64,000 nucleotides of DNA, from contig NC_073696.1 in NCBI RefSeq assembly GCF_029784165.1, positions 47,553,897 through 47,617,896 of the forward strand, written 5' to 3'. The notes under the pieces are model-generated. The model made no database searches. It was not told the origin of the DNA and was given only the letters and a program-made list of their open reading frames with translations. Every line of letters starts with the position of its first letter. Position 1 is the stretch's first letter. A program made the position numbers and the translations under genes. Source of the stretch: Wyeomyia smithii (Eukaryota > Arthropoda > Insecta > Diptera > Culicidae). Below, piece after piece: positions 1-12,019 of this stretch.

Positions 1-468
1 TGTTCATCTAATTTTTTCTCTACAGTTTAGTATTAATATTATTGTTTCAAACCGCTTCACGTACGTTGCTAACAACTACGAATAGTTTTAGTTTAGTCCG
101 CTGAAAGCTGCACAGTAAACGCTGCTGGCATAGCTCCTCTGGTGAAACCCTAACCACGACCGCCCGCAGACCGGTCCACAGCAGTTCATCCCCGTTTTCG
201 TCCTGTTCATTCCATTCTAACTTGTTTTATTCAGTATGTTTTTGTTCTGCATCCCATTTGCGAAATTAATTAGTTTCAGAAGCGTGCTTTCGTTGCATGA
301 ATAATGAATCACGCGTGTTTACCTTGACCGGTACCGGGAGAAGATTCCAGCGAGTTGTTCCACACCGTTAGCGCTGAATTTGTTCAAAAAGTCTGCCTGG
401 ATAAATTGTGTTTTTCGTTGGTCAGCGCCGGTCGATTGTGTAAGCAGTTCGATTTCACACTAAGAACA

Positions 469-480
469 ATGGTCGTGGTG
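469..480 (+). other. possible tiny first coding exon (weak)
   Basis: An ATG in good context (AACAATGG) opens four codons and is followed at once by GTACGT, a usable splice donor. The preceding 400 bases have no ATG-rich decay pattern, and a polypyrimidine-AG (tttttctctacag) ends at base 24, so an exon or 5' UTR could lie in 25-480. No protein can be recognised from four codons. This could easily be chance. Confidence 0.12.
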
Positions 481-1489
481 GTACGTTTATGGTAATTTTT
501 GGGTTTGTTTGCTTTTGAGTTGTTTTTATGTTTCCTGTATGATTTTTATGTTCTGTTTTAGTGATGGAGAAATTTGGTGGAACTCAGGAAGCGATCGTTT
601 GGGGCTCGGAAGGGATGGAACCAATTGAGGGATGTTTAGTACTACTAAATATTTGTGTATCTTAATTTATGCTAGACGCGGCTATTGGCAGGTTTTTTAT
701 GTTTATTTTTCAATCAATCATGCCTCCGGTTTAGTCAAATAAACGAAGCTAGCAGCGCTGAAAAGTGTCGGCAATTATAAATCTTGATCTGATCCCTAAA
801 ACCGTTAAAATTTTGATCATTCTTTGATTTTCCATTAAAACGTGCTTGGACTTAAGTAAAGTGGAGTGGAGGTTAAGTAAAATTCTAATGATTTTGAATA
901 TAGTTAGAAGATTCAGTATCACTCTGAAACTAAAAAGAAACAAAGGACATAACCGCGCGCTCTACAGCAAGCATATAAAATGCAACTAAACCAAAATTTG
1001 AGTTTTTCTAATAATCGGTTAGCCAAACCACCTCTCATCGTAGCTGTAGCACAAAATAAGTTTTAGACATAAACCGAGCAGCTTGTGGAACTATGTTGAC
1101 GTTAATATTTTTCTGTTAAATGCAGTTTTTCATCTACACCGAAAATTATTTCAGTAGCAGCTTGATATCGTCGTTGTTTGGACCGGAAGCAGATAAAATA
1201 GTTGTATATTCTTAAAACAAGCATCGTTTTATAGCCGTTCGCTCAGTAACCACCTATTCTGAGTGTGTCGTAAATCTTGGGAATAAAACCCAAGCTGACG
1301 CCAGGTATGCGGATTTGAAAGTTCCTTTTGACTGATTTCTCTATTAGTGTGAAAGACGTGCGAAGCACAAACCAAACGTTCTTTTGAATACGCTAAAACG
1401 TCTTGGATTATGGCGGTAATGATCAGTTGGTCACGTTTGAAAAACTACAGATTCTATTAAAATGGCGTTAGAGGTACAACTGTCGATAA
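481..1489. other. no feature seen
   Basis: AT-rich sequence with only short chance ORFs. I see no RNA gene, transposon end or domain-bearing frame. Confidence 0.5.
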
Positions 1490-2545
1490 TAATTATTGTT
1501 AGGTTTGACGTAGAACTATGTCTGTAAAATGAAAATCTTCAAACGAAAAAAAGAAAAATTATATCCAATTTCAAATGCCAATAAGTCGGTTATTTTGCAA
1601 TGGATTACCTTCGTTCTTGCAGCATTCGAGCCTAACTGCAATTTGTAATTTGATTATTCAAACTTTTGTACTATTGAAAATTGTCAAGTCTTGTTAAAAT
1701 GCAAATTTCCAACTCTAAATGGTCAAGCCTGCTTTCACTAGCACGGTCGACAGAATTATATACAGGGTGGCGAATAGTTTTTCATATTAAAATTCCGAAT
1801 AATTTTTCATGTTTAAATTTTCTCTGAAATATAACATCAATTTCCCTGATATTTTTCAGCATTCAGCACAAAAAAGTGCAACGTAGATGAACGCAACTTG
1901 GAAATCCCAGTGAAAAAGTGCTCGATCGGATATGAAACCAAACAGTAAAGGTACCGCATTAGCCTTTAACGCTGGGAAAAATCCATTTTGAGGCTGAAAA
2001 GCCGTTTAAAAAAGAATCGCGTTCCGGTTAAAAAAAATTTCCCTGATCTTTTTTTTCAGTTTTCCCTGATATTTGTGATCGAAAAATAAATTCCCTGACA
2101 TTCCCTGATTTTCCAGGTTTTTCCAGGTTTTCGACACCCTGTATATACCTAGTAAACTTGGAATGTACTGCACTAAAGTTTACTATTTACGCGGTTTTTT
2201 ATGCACTACGTATCCCCGCGTAAAAAAGGTTTTAGTGTGTTTGGGCAGCACAAAAACTAGCTTCTGCTTAAACCAATCATATTACTAGTGGATGGCGACT
2301 AGGACAGACTTAACTAAGCAGCAGCAGCAGCCGGCACACAAACGTTTTTGAGATGCTGGCAATCCAAGCCTGTTGACCGTCAAATTTTCACCGTAAGAAC
2401 AGCTTTCCACTGTGTTATCAGGAGACTGCCTTATTCCCATTATCGGGGATAACACAGAAATACAATCAGCATATCCGATATTAGATTAGATGTTACATTT
2501 AACAACAAAATTGTCCTAATGGAGACAAATTAGATACTTGATTAC
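1490..2545 (+). repeat. diverged copy of the TATA/stem-loop repeat unit
   Basis: This stretch aligns by eye with 40360-40910 and 44470-44930. Shared blocks are the text around TCCAATTTCAAATGC, the GTACTATTGAAAAT block and AGCACGGTCGACAG, followed by a TATA run. The TATA run is split by a 379-bp MITE (1763-2141), after which the repeat resumes with tatacctagtaaacttgg. A CAG-rich tract follows, then a weakened hairpin TTGTC-N8-GACAA at 2511-2528 in the position where other copies carry the histone-like stem-loop. It is the most decayed member of the family, and no ORF is conserved. Confidence 0.55.
1763..2141. mobile_element. TA-flanked MITE, copy 1 (Tc1/mariner-type ends)
   Basis: The ends are CAGGGTGGCGAA on the left and TTCGACACCCTG on the right, which are inverted repeats with one mismatch. 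TA flanks both sides inside TATATA. The interior is non-coding and rich in ccctgat and ccaggttttt motifs. A related copy lies at about 12020-12312. A TA target and CAGGG ends are typical of Tc1/mariner-mobilised elements. It inserted into the TATA run of the repeat unit at 1490-2545. Confidence 0.75.
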
Positions 2546-3302
2546 CACTGGTTATTTACCAGTAGCGGCAGTTGGCGGGAATTCCTTTAGTAAAAAACCT
2601 TTGTGTGATAGCAGCGGCGTCAGCAGTGGTGCTTTGGCCAACACTTCCTCGAGTAAAAGCTCTGCCGTATTTGGCAACACACAAGCTTTTTTTGTGGATG
2701 TTGGCAATCATAATCTGCCAGCCATGTCTAGTTTCCAGTGTGAAAACAGCTTTCCACTGTGTTGTCACCCAATATGGATATTTCCTGGGAGTCGAGATTA
2801 TTCCTTGGGGCCTGAAATCAATTCCAGAGGATATTTCAAAATTTCACATGGTGATTTGCGGTTTTTTGTAAAACAGTGTAAAAATGATCAAAAACCACCT
2901 AATACTCAGAGTCAATCTGAACGATTCAAATTTAAAAAAACACTCTGTCCATAACTCTTTTTATGAAATCCTCGAAATTTGTTTCAGTTTCCTTAGGAGC
3001 AGGCTTGTTATTCTTCTCAATATGCGAAAAAAGCGTAGGTAAAATTGACCGAATTTCTCCGGCATAAGCGCAGCATGTACCTAGTAATTTTTTGCACCAC
3101 ACTTCTTTTTTCTGCTTTGTGCTGTCAGGCTTGTAAACAGTCAGCATTTTCATTTGATCTCACTTCCTTAGCGCGCGTCACAGTAAGCTTTTGCTCGTAA
3201 ATGTAAAACAACCGTCGCCGCTCAAAGAAAGAAAAGGATGGTCATTCGAGACTCGCGCATCAAAGAGATGCACACTGTCATTCGTTCGGTGATGTTTTTT
3301 TC
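2546..3302. repeat. flank similar to 44290-44400; otherwise nothing seen
   Basis: The part up to about 2770 shares the phrases gccaacacttcctc, gtctagttt and gtgaaaacagctttc with 44290-44400, downstream of another stem-loop unit. It is therefore probably part of the same repeat family. From 2770 to 3300 nothing is recognised. The ORFs here are short and overlap one another on both strands. Confidence 0.35.
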
Positions 3303-3400
3303 TTCTCTGTGTGGACTCATCACTGCGACCAGAGACATTTGATCTATTGTGATATTGCCAGGTGTTTTCTGTACACCGTACCTTCATATTATAGGCAGTA

Positions 3401-3796
3401 CAGGTCGGACTCGATGACCCGGAACATAAAAAAAAATCGTTCTGGATAATCTAGTTTTCCGGATAATCGAATCACAGAAAAAATATTCAAATTTGCGACT
3501 AACGAACATAAAATAAATAGTTCCTTTTTTTATTTTACTTGTATGATGCAGTGGCGAAACCAGAAATTATTTCTGAGGCGAAAAGGGGTAAAAGCTTGAG
3601 AAGCAAAAAAAATAAAATGGGCATTAAATATTTTCACTTAATTCGAACATGCCCCAAACATTCCGGAAGTGACATAAATGGTAACAAATATGTCAGACGG
3701 GATAATAAAGATAAATTTCCGAAATAAAAATTAAAAAAGAACACAAAAAAATAAAATTCCGGATAATCGAGTCTCCGGATAATCGAGTTCGACCTA
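3401..3796. mobile_element. TA-flanked MITE with CGATTATCCGGA-type ends (pogo/Tigger-like)
   Basis: The left end is CAGGTCGGACTCGAT with CCCGGAA just inside. The right end, reverse-complemented, is GGTCGAACTCGATTATCCGG. TA lies at 3399-3400 and again at the right edge. GGATAATC is repeated subterminally on both sides (near 3444 and 3757). Terminal repeats of the form CTCGATTATCCGG are known for pogo/Tigger relatives, so the superfamily is an inference. There is no transposase. It is inserted in the minus-strand SINE at 3303-4582. Confidence 0.65.
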
Positions 3797-3899
3797 TTGA
3801 AGTAAATGATACCTTTTTCATTTATATCCGTGCTTGTGTGTGAGAGTTTACCCTTTCGTTTCAAGCTTACTGCTCTACTCTACCGAGCCTGTTTCTATC

Positions 3900-4580
3900 C
3901 TACTAATATCACCAAATTACAATTCCCTGGAGTGAGACTACACGTAACGTTCCTCTCTGGCCAAGGTAATTCTAAGAGGGACTTATTATGTCAAGGGGAA
4001 GGAGCCTTACCAAATCTCGTTCCCTTTGTCAATATCGCCGATTACAAATCCCAGGATTAATATTTCTCTGGTCAGTTTTACTATGAGGACTCATTTTTTC
4101 GAGAGTAAGGAGTCTGCCAATATCGCATCAAAATTACAATTCCCTGTCCCTTAATGCTAAAATTGAAGCTGATCAGTTTTATCACCAGTAAGACTTATAT
4201 TTTTTCAAAAGGAAGGAATCTTATCGAAACTTCGTTCTCCGTGCCAATATCGCCAATTACAGTTCCCTGGAGAGGATAAATATTCCTGAGATCAGTTTTT
4301 ATTATAAGAAGTACTTATTTTGTCAAGCGAAAGGAGTTTTATCGAAACCCCGTTCCTCCTACCAACACCACGTTACAATCACAATTCTTTGAAGAGGCTC
4401 TTAATGCTTCACCTCTGGTCGATTTTATCATAAGTAGGACTTATATTTTGTCAAGAGGAGTCTTATCAAAATCTCGTTCCTCCAGCCAAGACCGCGCCAT
4501 AATTACAATTCCCTGCAGAGAACTATTATACGTTACTCAGTCCAGTTTTATTATAAGAGGGACTTATTTTTGTTAGGATA
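3900..4580 (+). repeat. tandem array of a ~120-bp unit, about six copies
   Basis: The phrase attacaattccctgg recurs, with changes, near 3919, 4037, 4133, 4257, 4377 and 4503, a spacing of roughly 100-125 bp. Each copy continues with ctggtcagttttattataag, gacttattttgtcaag and a gttcctcc block. The single-copy version is the middle of the SINE at 52032-52523. This copy therefore expanded one internal segment into a small satellite. Confidence 0.65.
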
Positions 4581-4975
4581 AAAGTCAGCGATGTTTTTTT
4601 CAGTTTCGAGATGCAGAGCAAACACAATCTATTTTTCTACCCAGATGCTCCCCTTATTTGATGAATACTCAAGAGTCTCACTGTAAAAGTATCGCAGTGA
4701 GCTCTGTTGTGCAGTTACTGAGCGTTTTCGTGTGAGAAAGCTCAACTCAATTTATTATGTCTCAAGAGTAATATTTTAGATTCCATCACGATGTTTTCCA
4801 TGCTACGCTTCTCTCTTCAAGCACGTGCGTCGAATTGCTCACCCGTGTGAGAGCAGTTGTTTCCGCACTGAAAGATATTCTCCTAAACACCAGTGATTTC
4901 CTGAGAAAAAAAATACTCATCGTTCGTTTTTCGTAATAAGCGAACTCCACGCGCAACATTGTTAGATTTCTTTAA

Positions 4976-5855
4976 CCCTTTCCCGCTCATGGTGACTCTA
5001 GAGCACCATGAATTGTATTGACCATATATTGGCAGAAAATAGTTAGTTTAGACTTCTTTTTTCTACAAAATGTTGCATTTTTAATACACTTTTAACTTGG
5101 CATATCGAATGACAGCTTAATTCAATATTTGAATTGTTATCAAGAAAATTGTTGAAGAAAGTCTGGATTTTTCGATAAAAAATAATGTGTGTTTTTGACA
5201 ACCGTTTTTATATAACATTAATCAATCGATTTCATAATAAAAATAAATTTTACGTAGATCTATTGTCTATTAAGTGTAACAATCCACCAAATTAGCATTT
5301 TTCATTCTAATTCGCTTGTCCCATAAATTTGAATATGGTGCCTTAGAGCACCACTGGGCATACAGAAGACAAAAATTTACAACGTATGCTGGCTAAAAAT
5401 ATCCGTTACGATGGAATATCATATTGGCCAGCATTTAGAGATGCGCAGAGATGTTTCTAACGCAATCATCGTGATCACTTTACACTCTTTTGGTGTTCGA
5501 AGTGTAATGTTCGTCTTTGCATAATGAAAGCGAGATTTTTTTTTTCATTTTCCATCATAAAAAATCAATCAAATGGTCGTAAACGTAGTCTTTTTTTTCG
5601 AAAACTACATTGTTTCTCTTTTATTTTTATTAATTTTTAAATAACTGCTTTAAATAGTTAAATTTTGCCAAAAAAAAAAATTTCTCGTGTATTAAAAATA
5701 AGTCCCTGGTATGCTCTGGAGCACCATTTCAAATTTAACTTTTTACTTCAAAATATAACATTTCCCAGCAATTTAAATAAGTCTACGAAGTATTTTGCCC
5801 AAATCAACCCTTTAAGTATTTTTAAATCATGAAAAACCTCGTGAGCGGGAGAGGG
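4976..5855. mobile_element. piggyBac-type MITE, 880 bp
   Basis: TTAA lies at 4972-4975 and 5856-5859. The ends are CCCTTTCCCGCTCA and the reverse complement of TGAGCGGGAGAGGG, a 14-bp inverted repeat with one mismatch. TTAA target duplication plus CCC...GGG ends are the hallmark of piggyBac elements. The interior is AT-rich and non-coding, with three variants of a GGTG..CTCTAGAGCACC palindrome at 4991-5007, 5337-5351 and 5708-5725. It is non-autonomous. Confidence 0.8.
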
Positions 5856-6322
5856 TTAATTACTACAGTTACATTAAAAAACACAAACCTTCCTTTCCGA
5901 CGCAGTCGCGGATAAACTCGGTCTGACTGTTTGGCCGAAGAACGCCCCAGTCGTATCTATAATAGCGCATATACCCTTTGAAATTCGCGGGGTAATCGGG
6001 AACAGTTGAAGACCAATATATAAACATTTGAATGCTTTTGGTGCTGAATTGTATCCGCGCGCACTGCTCGTACAGGCCCGCGGGGTCTGACAAAAATACT
6101 CATTGTTCTTCTTCGCAATGAGTTTACTTCGCGCGCAACAATGTCCAACTCACGAACTTACCACGGTGACACAACCCTTTCTTTCCGTCGCAGTTGTGGA
6201 GATGCAGAGGTAAACTCAGTCTCCTACAACAACCAACGTTACATTCTTCCTTACCTTAACGATCTTAACGACGTTTCCGGCGCCTTTGTCGATCCATACA
6301 AGGCGATAGCTACGAAATTGTT

Positions 6323-6449
6323 GTACACTTAAGATGGCAAACTAATTCCAAGTGGCCATATACGTGTTTCCTTGTGCAACCTTGCTTGTACACTGAAGAT
6401 GGCAAACTAATTCCAAGTGGCCATATACGTGTTTCCTTGTGCAACTTCA
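6323..6449 (+). repeat. tandem duplication, 64-bp unit x2
   Basis: The block starting tgtacactTaagatggcaaa repeats after exactly 64 bases (6323 and 6387). There is one substitution in the shared part up to gtgcaac. Confidence 0.9.
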
Positions 6450-6800
6450 CTAACTCAGATCGATCACGGAGGAGCAACTTCGAAATGTATGATCATTCGA
6501 GCTCAAGCTCCTACCTAGATGCTCCCCTTATTTGATATATGCTTGGAGACACACGGTAAAAGCATTACAGTGAGCTCTGTTGTCTAGTTATTGAGCGAAA
6601 TGTCTTTTCGTGTGAGAAAGCCCACCTCAATTCATTATCTCTTTTTTGAGATATTCCAGATTCCCCCGCGGTTCTTTTGCATGCTCCTCAGCTACTGACG
6701 ATTCGCTGCTCTTTTCAAGCAAGAGCGTCGCTTTGCTCACCAGTGTAAGGGCAGTTGTTCACGTAGTGAAAGATATTCTTCTACACGCTACAATGTATGA

Positions 6801-8043
6801 GAAATTATTCCAAGAACCGAAAATCAGATCAAAGCAATTTTACGCGTCTTTTTTGGCGTGGCTACAGTAACAAACAATTATTGGGAAACCTGGCTTTAAC
6901 AAAAACATCAGGAAACTTGTTCGAAATGAAGATGACCAGCTTTTTTCCAACGCATACAATCTGAAATTTTCGAATCTAGTTTCAAAATCATAGCATAAAA
7001 AATCACACCTTTCATAACCTTATGCTCTGGAAAATCCAGAATTTATTTGATTATTTTTTTGAATTTACATTTACGTTATTATCATTTTCAGATACAAATT
7101 TCGTTCTCCAATGATTAAGCAATCCAAAATGAAAATCATTAAAAGCGATTTCTTCGAGAATGACCAAATCATTTTCTGAGCTTCTGTTCGTTCGTTGATC
7201 GCTTCGCTAGTTAACGTACGATTGAGCTGAATCACCTACACACAGTTAATCAAAAGCGCAATATGATGATAATCCAGCACATTAGCGACCACCCCTTTTG
7301 GTAAAGTTGACTTCCGGGATTACCTAACCGCTGTCGTAATCCAGGCAATTGAACAATATGCTGATTCTGAACAAAACCATTGGAGGTCTCAAGGTGTGGC
7401 TACTGGGAAAATCCTATTCCTGGTTTTGTGTGGCCGTCTGCTAATTTAAAAATATTAAAAATTCAGCATCACGAAATGATTTTTATATCTATCGAACGTG
7501 CCAAATATGCATTGATAGTGTGTCCAAATCAGGCTCACTCGAAGGAATTTTAATTCTACCAAAACCCAACCTACCAATACTACTGAATTATATATTACCA
7601 TACGTTGTTGTCTTCTTCAAATATTAATATTCGAGTACAATTTGCAACCTACTTCAAATGTTAAATCTTCTCTGGAATGACGACGAACGCCCGCGCCTTT
7701 AAACACTCCAACAATAATAATATTTATGTTTGTTCAAGTGTTTTGCGATGATTGAATAATGTGAGAATGCGTGTCGCGTTCGGAAAGAAATCGTAATTTT
7801 TTGTTATAACCAGTTTCAAAAATGCTAGCATAACGATCAACGATTTACGCCCTAATAGTAACAATTATACCACATCAGCTATGAATGCGGTTTGCAGAGG
7901 CAGGTGACAGAATGACACGCGTTCGCACCGGCGATCTCGAGTGCGCGCGGGGGTGGGTAAAATGGAACCGACATCCATAAATCACTTCGGATGCTAACTA
8001 TCAATAAGCCCGCTCCAGGTTTGCGGTCGGATAGTTTGCGCTT
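6801..8043. other. no feature seen
   Basis: AT-rich sequence without recognisable repeats or coding frames. The GC-rich patch at 7900-8060 may be upstream DNA of the weak exon candidate that follows. Confidence 0.4.
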
Positions 8044-8221
8044 CTCAGTGATGTTAATTGGTTTCGCAAAGTCAATTTACCCACGAGAGAAGGAAAGCTG
8101 AGTTCATCAAAACCAGCCTCTGATACTCCGGTAGTGAACCCGTGCCGGACGTCGGTCGACCGTCATGGTGCGCTTCAGAGTGCAACGCTATGGAACCAGG
8201 AAACTCAATTACGCAAATCAG
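8044..8221 (+). other. possible first exon with start codon (weak)
   Basis: A TCAGTG initiator-like sequence lies near 8046. It is followed by about 120 bases without an ATG-led frame of any length, then an ATG at 8165. The frame reads MVRFRVQRYGTRKLNYANQ and stops three codons later, but CAG|GTGTCA at 8219-8226 could be a splice donor that would preserve phase 0. I do not recognise the peptide. Local GC content is higher than in the flanks. Confidence 0.17.
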
Positions 8222-10894
8222 GTGTCATAAAGGGGCTTCATTTTCACACTTGGACAGCCTTCTGGTTGGTCGGTTTGTACTATGGATTGATTATTGATCA
8301 ATTTTTGTTTGTTTTCTGTTTGAAGAAGTGATTTATTAGCGCGAATGTTGATTCGTTCTTACAAACTCATACCTTTTTTTAATTCAGCGACTGACATATG
8401 ATCCGACCCGGTGAATAAATGAATTGCGAGCAAAGTATTTCGCTGGATTTTAAATGGCGCGAGTGCGATTAATATTGCTTACAGCTTCGCTATATAAAAC
8501 GCAAGTTTTTACTAGAAGAAATGATTTGATCTCTAGTTTTCATTAAGATTGATGTTTGCGAGCGCCTTTGGCGAGAGTACTGTACAACAAATATAATAGC
8601 GGACATTGTTTTCGACGTTGTAACAAGTTTTGCCATCTATCAAAATCAGTACCGGGATTGAATATAGTCAGCATCAAAAAAACTTTTGGTTTAAAACGGT
8701 TTTACATCATTTACTCAGTAAATTTTATCCTTTTCAGTTTTTATTTTCAATAATGGTTTTTTCGTTGAAAACAAAAATATTGTTCGATGACGTGACATTG
8801 TGTAACGCCGTCTGTTAATCGGACATTTCCTTCTTACACCTTGAGCTCAGTTCAGCTGCCAATTGAAATATTTGGCGATAGTGCAATCGATTTTCCATCC
8901 AATTACGTTCCTTACCATCATCGCACGAAAGCAGATAATTTGGTATTGCGCAACCTTTTTTTTCTTTGCAAAGTTTAAATTTATGTTTCCCTTTGGCTGG
9001 GGCCGAATTTGCGCACCCTTGTGCCGTGTGCTGCCAAACGCACATATATGCAATGCATCCCCCAGTAAATATTGCTGGTTATGATGCTTCGAATTTGCAA
9101 ACTCCTATACTTGAACCGAATGGAAAGCATGTCGAGTCTCTGCTTGAGAGTGAAAATGAAGGGAAAAACAAAATTTTTGCTCTCTTCCTTCCGCGGAATG
9201 CCGGGTCGTCAAAATAAGGCCGTTCGACACGGAGGGAACCGAATAAATCTTTGGAGTATATTTTAGCTCTGCAATATTATAGTAATCACCTTAATGTTAC
9301 TATTTAAACCGAACAGTTTGTTGGAAGCGAACGAGTGACGGCACTCTGTACTGGTAGATATGTAGTTATTTTTAGCGCGACTGCAAACGGAAACCACCCA
9401 ACGCCTGGCACTCTTTAAGCGAGACAAGAGTGCACTTTTCCAGCAGCAAGAGGTCCTCAAGACGCACGCCTGCCGATACTCCAGTGGAGTAATGAATTTG
9501 TTTAGCTCCATGTTTGTCTTCCTAGGTGAAATCTGTAAACGAAAGAAAGTGCACAGGTATTTGTGTACTGTTGGTATGTGTCTAGGTTGGTATGTTTTCC
9601 GGTATGTTTCCAATTGATAGATAATATTTTTTATTTTATTTGCATGACTCTAATAATAACTATCTCTACTGTCGTACGAGATTTTCTTATTGAATTAGAA
9701 CAAACACATTCAATATAAGCAGTAAATTACTGTTTCAATGACTTCTGTACCATTGAGATTATTATTCATTACCGTTCACTGAAGGTTTAATCGGCTTTTA
9801 ATCGGACTCGCCGGGTGTAAACATTTAAACACTTTCAGCGTGTTAAATTCATTGCCTCTGACAGTTATTACCGTTCTGTCATTTGATCCGATTATAATAA
9901 GAGGTGAAGTTTTCTAGGACTTTTCGGAAGTGCGGTTCGCAGCTTTGCAACAACAGTGCTCACATCAAGTATGGATTCATACACGAGTGCATGACGGGTC
10001 TGATTTGTGGCTGAACCGCAGCAGGCGGCGTCAATATCGAACCCAACAGCAACATGTAAGTCCAATTGCGCGCTGTTGGCGCCTACTCAGCAAAACCGCA
10101 GGACGCCGCGATTTGATTGAACACACCAGGGGTGCCGGATATCTTTACCGGTTGATTCGTATGACTGTAGTCGGTTCTATTAGTCGGTTTGTAAGTGTCG
10201 CTTTAGTACTCTTGCCGGATGATTGTCGCAAAGTACGACATCTTGTCGGATAAATCGAGTTCCAACAAGCTTCATCACAACGATGCGGTGGTTGTCTCTT
10301 TGAAATTCGTTTCTTGTGATGTGGTTTATGGTACAGGTCGGAAATTAGAAAAAAATTCGTTTGAAATAACATCGACTGTATCGGAAGTATAGAATTTGAT
10401 TGGTTGGAATGAGCAGAATCACTGTAGTCATGGAAAGCTAATCACCTATAGAACATCGCATCAAATCTTTTTAACCTCACTTCTTTGACAGATACCTATT
10501 GGTAAGTTTATTCACGTTTTGGACTTTGTACTTTTTCCTGGTGGAGCAATCGTAAGCGTAGTGGATTTTTCGCTGCTCAATTTATAATTATTCTTAGTGT
10601 TAGTGAAAGATAATCAAAGTCACCAGTACCTGTCAAACTTAGATGCGTAACATCACCGTACGATGGTCAATGGGAATACGAATGTTTCACGGCAAAAACC
10701 AAATTTTAACAACGTATTTTTAAATTTACATTTCAATACATTTTTAAACGCAAAATTTTCCGGCGATTCGGCCTATGGGCATCCTCTCGGTTTCGGAAGT
10801 ACACATATTGAGGGGCCTCTAAGCCATTTTACAGCCGAATCTACCTCAGAGACGTAATGAATAACTGACTTAAATATTTGTTTATGAAACTTCA
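8222..10894. other. no firm feature
   Basis: Several overlapping ORFs of 60-116 codons on both strands show no domain. A strong donor-like GTAAGT follows a CAA/CAG-rich tract at about 10053, so a 5' UTR exon near 9900-10052 is possible but unsupported. Confidence 0.35.
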
Positions 10895-11430
10895 TTAGCA
10901 AATAAAATGAACCACCCTAATGAATACCAAGAATATATTAAAATATTTTACAAGTGGTTTGGAGCAAGTAGTGAGTAATTTTAGAAGCCATTTCTAAAAT
11001 ATTCTATATTGAGTCTTCGGTTGCCTAGGAAACGTTCCAGAAGGTCGATTTTCGGGCAAATTTTTTTTTCGAAATAGCACCAGACCTCGACGTTTTAAGC
11101 ATTTGCAAGTCATTTGGCATTGAAAAAAAATCTATTTTCCCAATTTCATGCAGGGAGTCGAACGTCTTCAGCAGTGGTTTTCTTCGGAAGGTTTTTTCAT
11201 AAGATAGCTGCAGACACCCTGCCGAAGCCGTTCGATACCCTACTCTCCCCTTGGTAGATTTTCGAAGGGTCGAAAGATCATAACTTTGAGCGCTTTGAGG
11301 CACTTTTAAATCATGTCCGATTTAGCTGAAACTATGCTCAGATCATTTTTTGGGCCAATAAACAAAATGTACATAGTCGGGTTTTGTAATTTGAAATGAC
11401 CCTTTTGGCTGTCACCCTAGTGTTTATAAT
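10895..11430 (+). repeat. dispersed repeat A, copy 1
   Basis: The start (aaccaccctaatgaa), the middle (ttccagaaggtcgattttcg) and the end (tttttgggccaataaacaaa, then caccctagtg) match 21355-21680 in the same orientation. This copy has about 200 bp of extra sequence in the middle. It is non-coding and its family is unknown to me. Confidence 0.6.
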
Positions 11431-11539
11431 TTTATATAAAATCTAAATAATATTCATATGCGTTTCATTTTGTTTATTTCTATCCGGAAAAATATTTCAA
11501 ATTGACAACGTGTTTCAGCAACTAAAAAACAACGTGGAC

Positions 11540-11810
11540 TTTTTCCGAAATTCAAGACCGCCCCTCGCCCCATAATAAGGCTTAGTAAGATTTTGCATGA
11601 CCCCCCTTCCGCATTGAAGGTTATGTAAGATTGTCTTTTCCAGTAAGAATTTGTTTATGAAGAACATTTCTCTACATATGGTTTATTTTTCAAGCTTACG
11701 TAAAATTTTCTCGAATACCCCTCTACCCTTCGTGAGCATTCGTAAGAAATTTGGATACCCCCCTCTCCCCATAAACCCTTACATAATTTGAGGATGACCC
11801 CTTAGACATG
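11540..11810. repeat. C-rich dispersed repeats with TTACGTAA-like blocks
   Basis: Runs such as cccctcgcccc, accccccttccg and cccctctcccc alternate with cttagtaagatt, ttatgtaagattg, cattcgtaagaaat and cccttacataatttg. The same grammar is seen at 32785-32885, 33145-33235 and 39417-39540. It is probably a family of short non-autonomous elements. The ends are not clear here. Confidence 0.45.
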
Positions 11811-12019
11811 ACATCGTTGCTTGTTCAGATTGTAGTTTTTCATTTTAGGAAGCGCTACTTCCTCAGACACGTAGTACTATGCCAAAATGAAAATGTAGAA
11901 AACGCATCCGTATCCGTAAAAGCGGAACATCCTAATGAAAATTGACATCTGCCTGCATCCGCATCATTCATCACAGGATACCATGTGTTGGAAGAACAGG
12001 GTAACGAGAAAGTTTGCAA

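Larger units (their letters stand above)
3303..4582 (-). repeat. SINE-like repeat, minus strand, interrupted and internally expanded
   Basis: The left part (gtggactcatcactgcgacc, then ggtgttttctg) matches the 3' end of the roughly 490-bp repeat at 52032-52523. The match resumes after the MITE at 3401-3796 (cgtgcttgtgtgtgag, then aattccctggag). The tRNA-like head is absent. The middle part is multiplied into a tandem array (separate entry). Confidence 0.6.
4583..6800 (+). repeat. partly duplicated ~1-kb repeat (family C)
   Basis: Bases 4610-4890 (agatgctccccttatttgat, cagtgagctctgttgt, gtgtgagaaag, gagcagttgtttc) recur at 6520-6790. Bases 4908-4965 (aaaatactcat, cgcgcaacattgt) recur near 6092-6145. 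The stretch 5875-5925 recurs near 6170-6215. The first copy is split by the TTAA-flanked element at 4976-5855. I find no protein signature. Confidence 0.55.

Noticed and set aside
2538..2954. 138-codon plus frame
   Set aside because: Overlaps repeat-related sequence and other frames of similar length; no domain.
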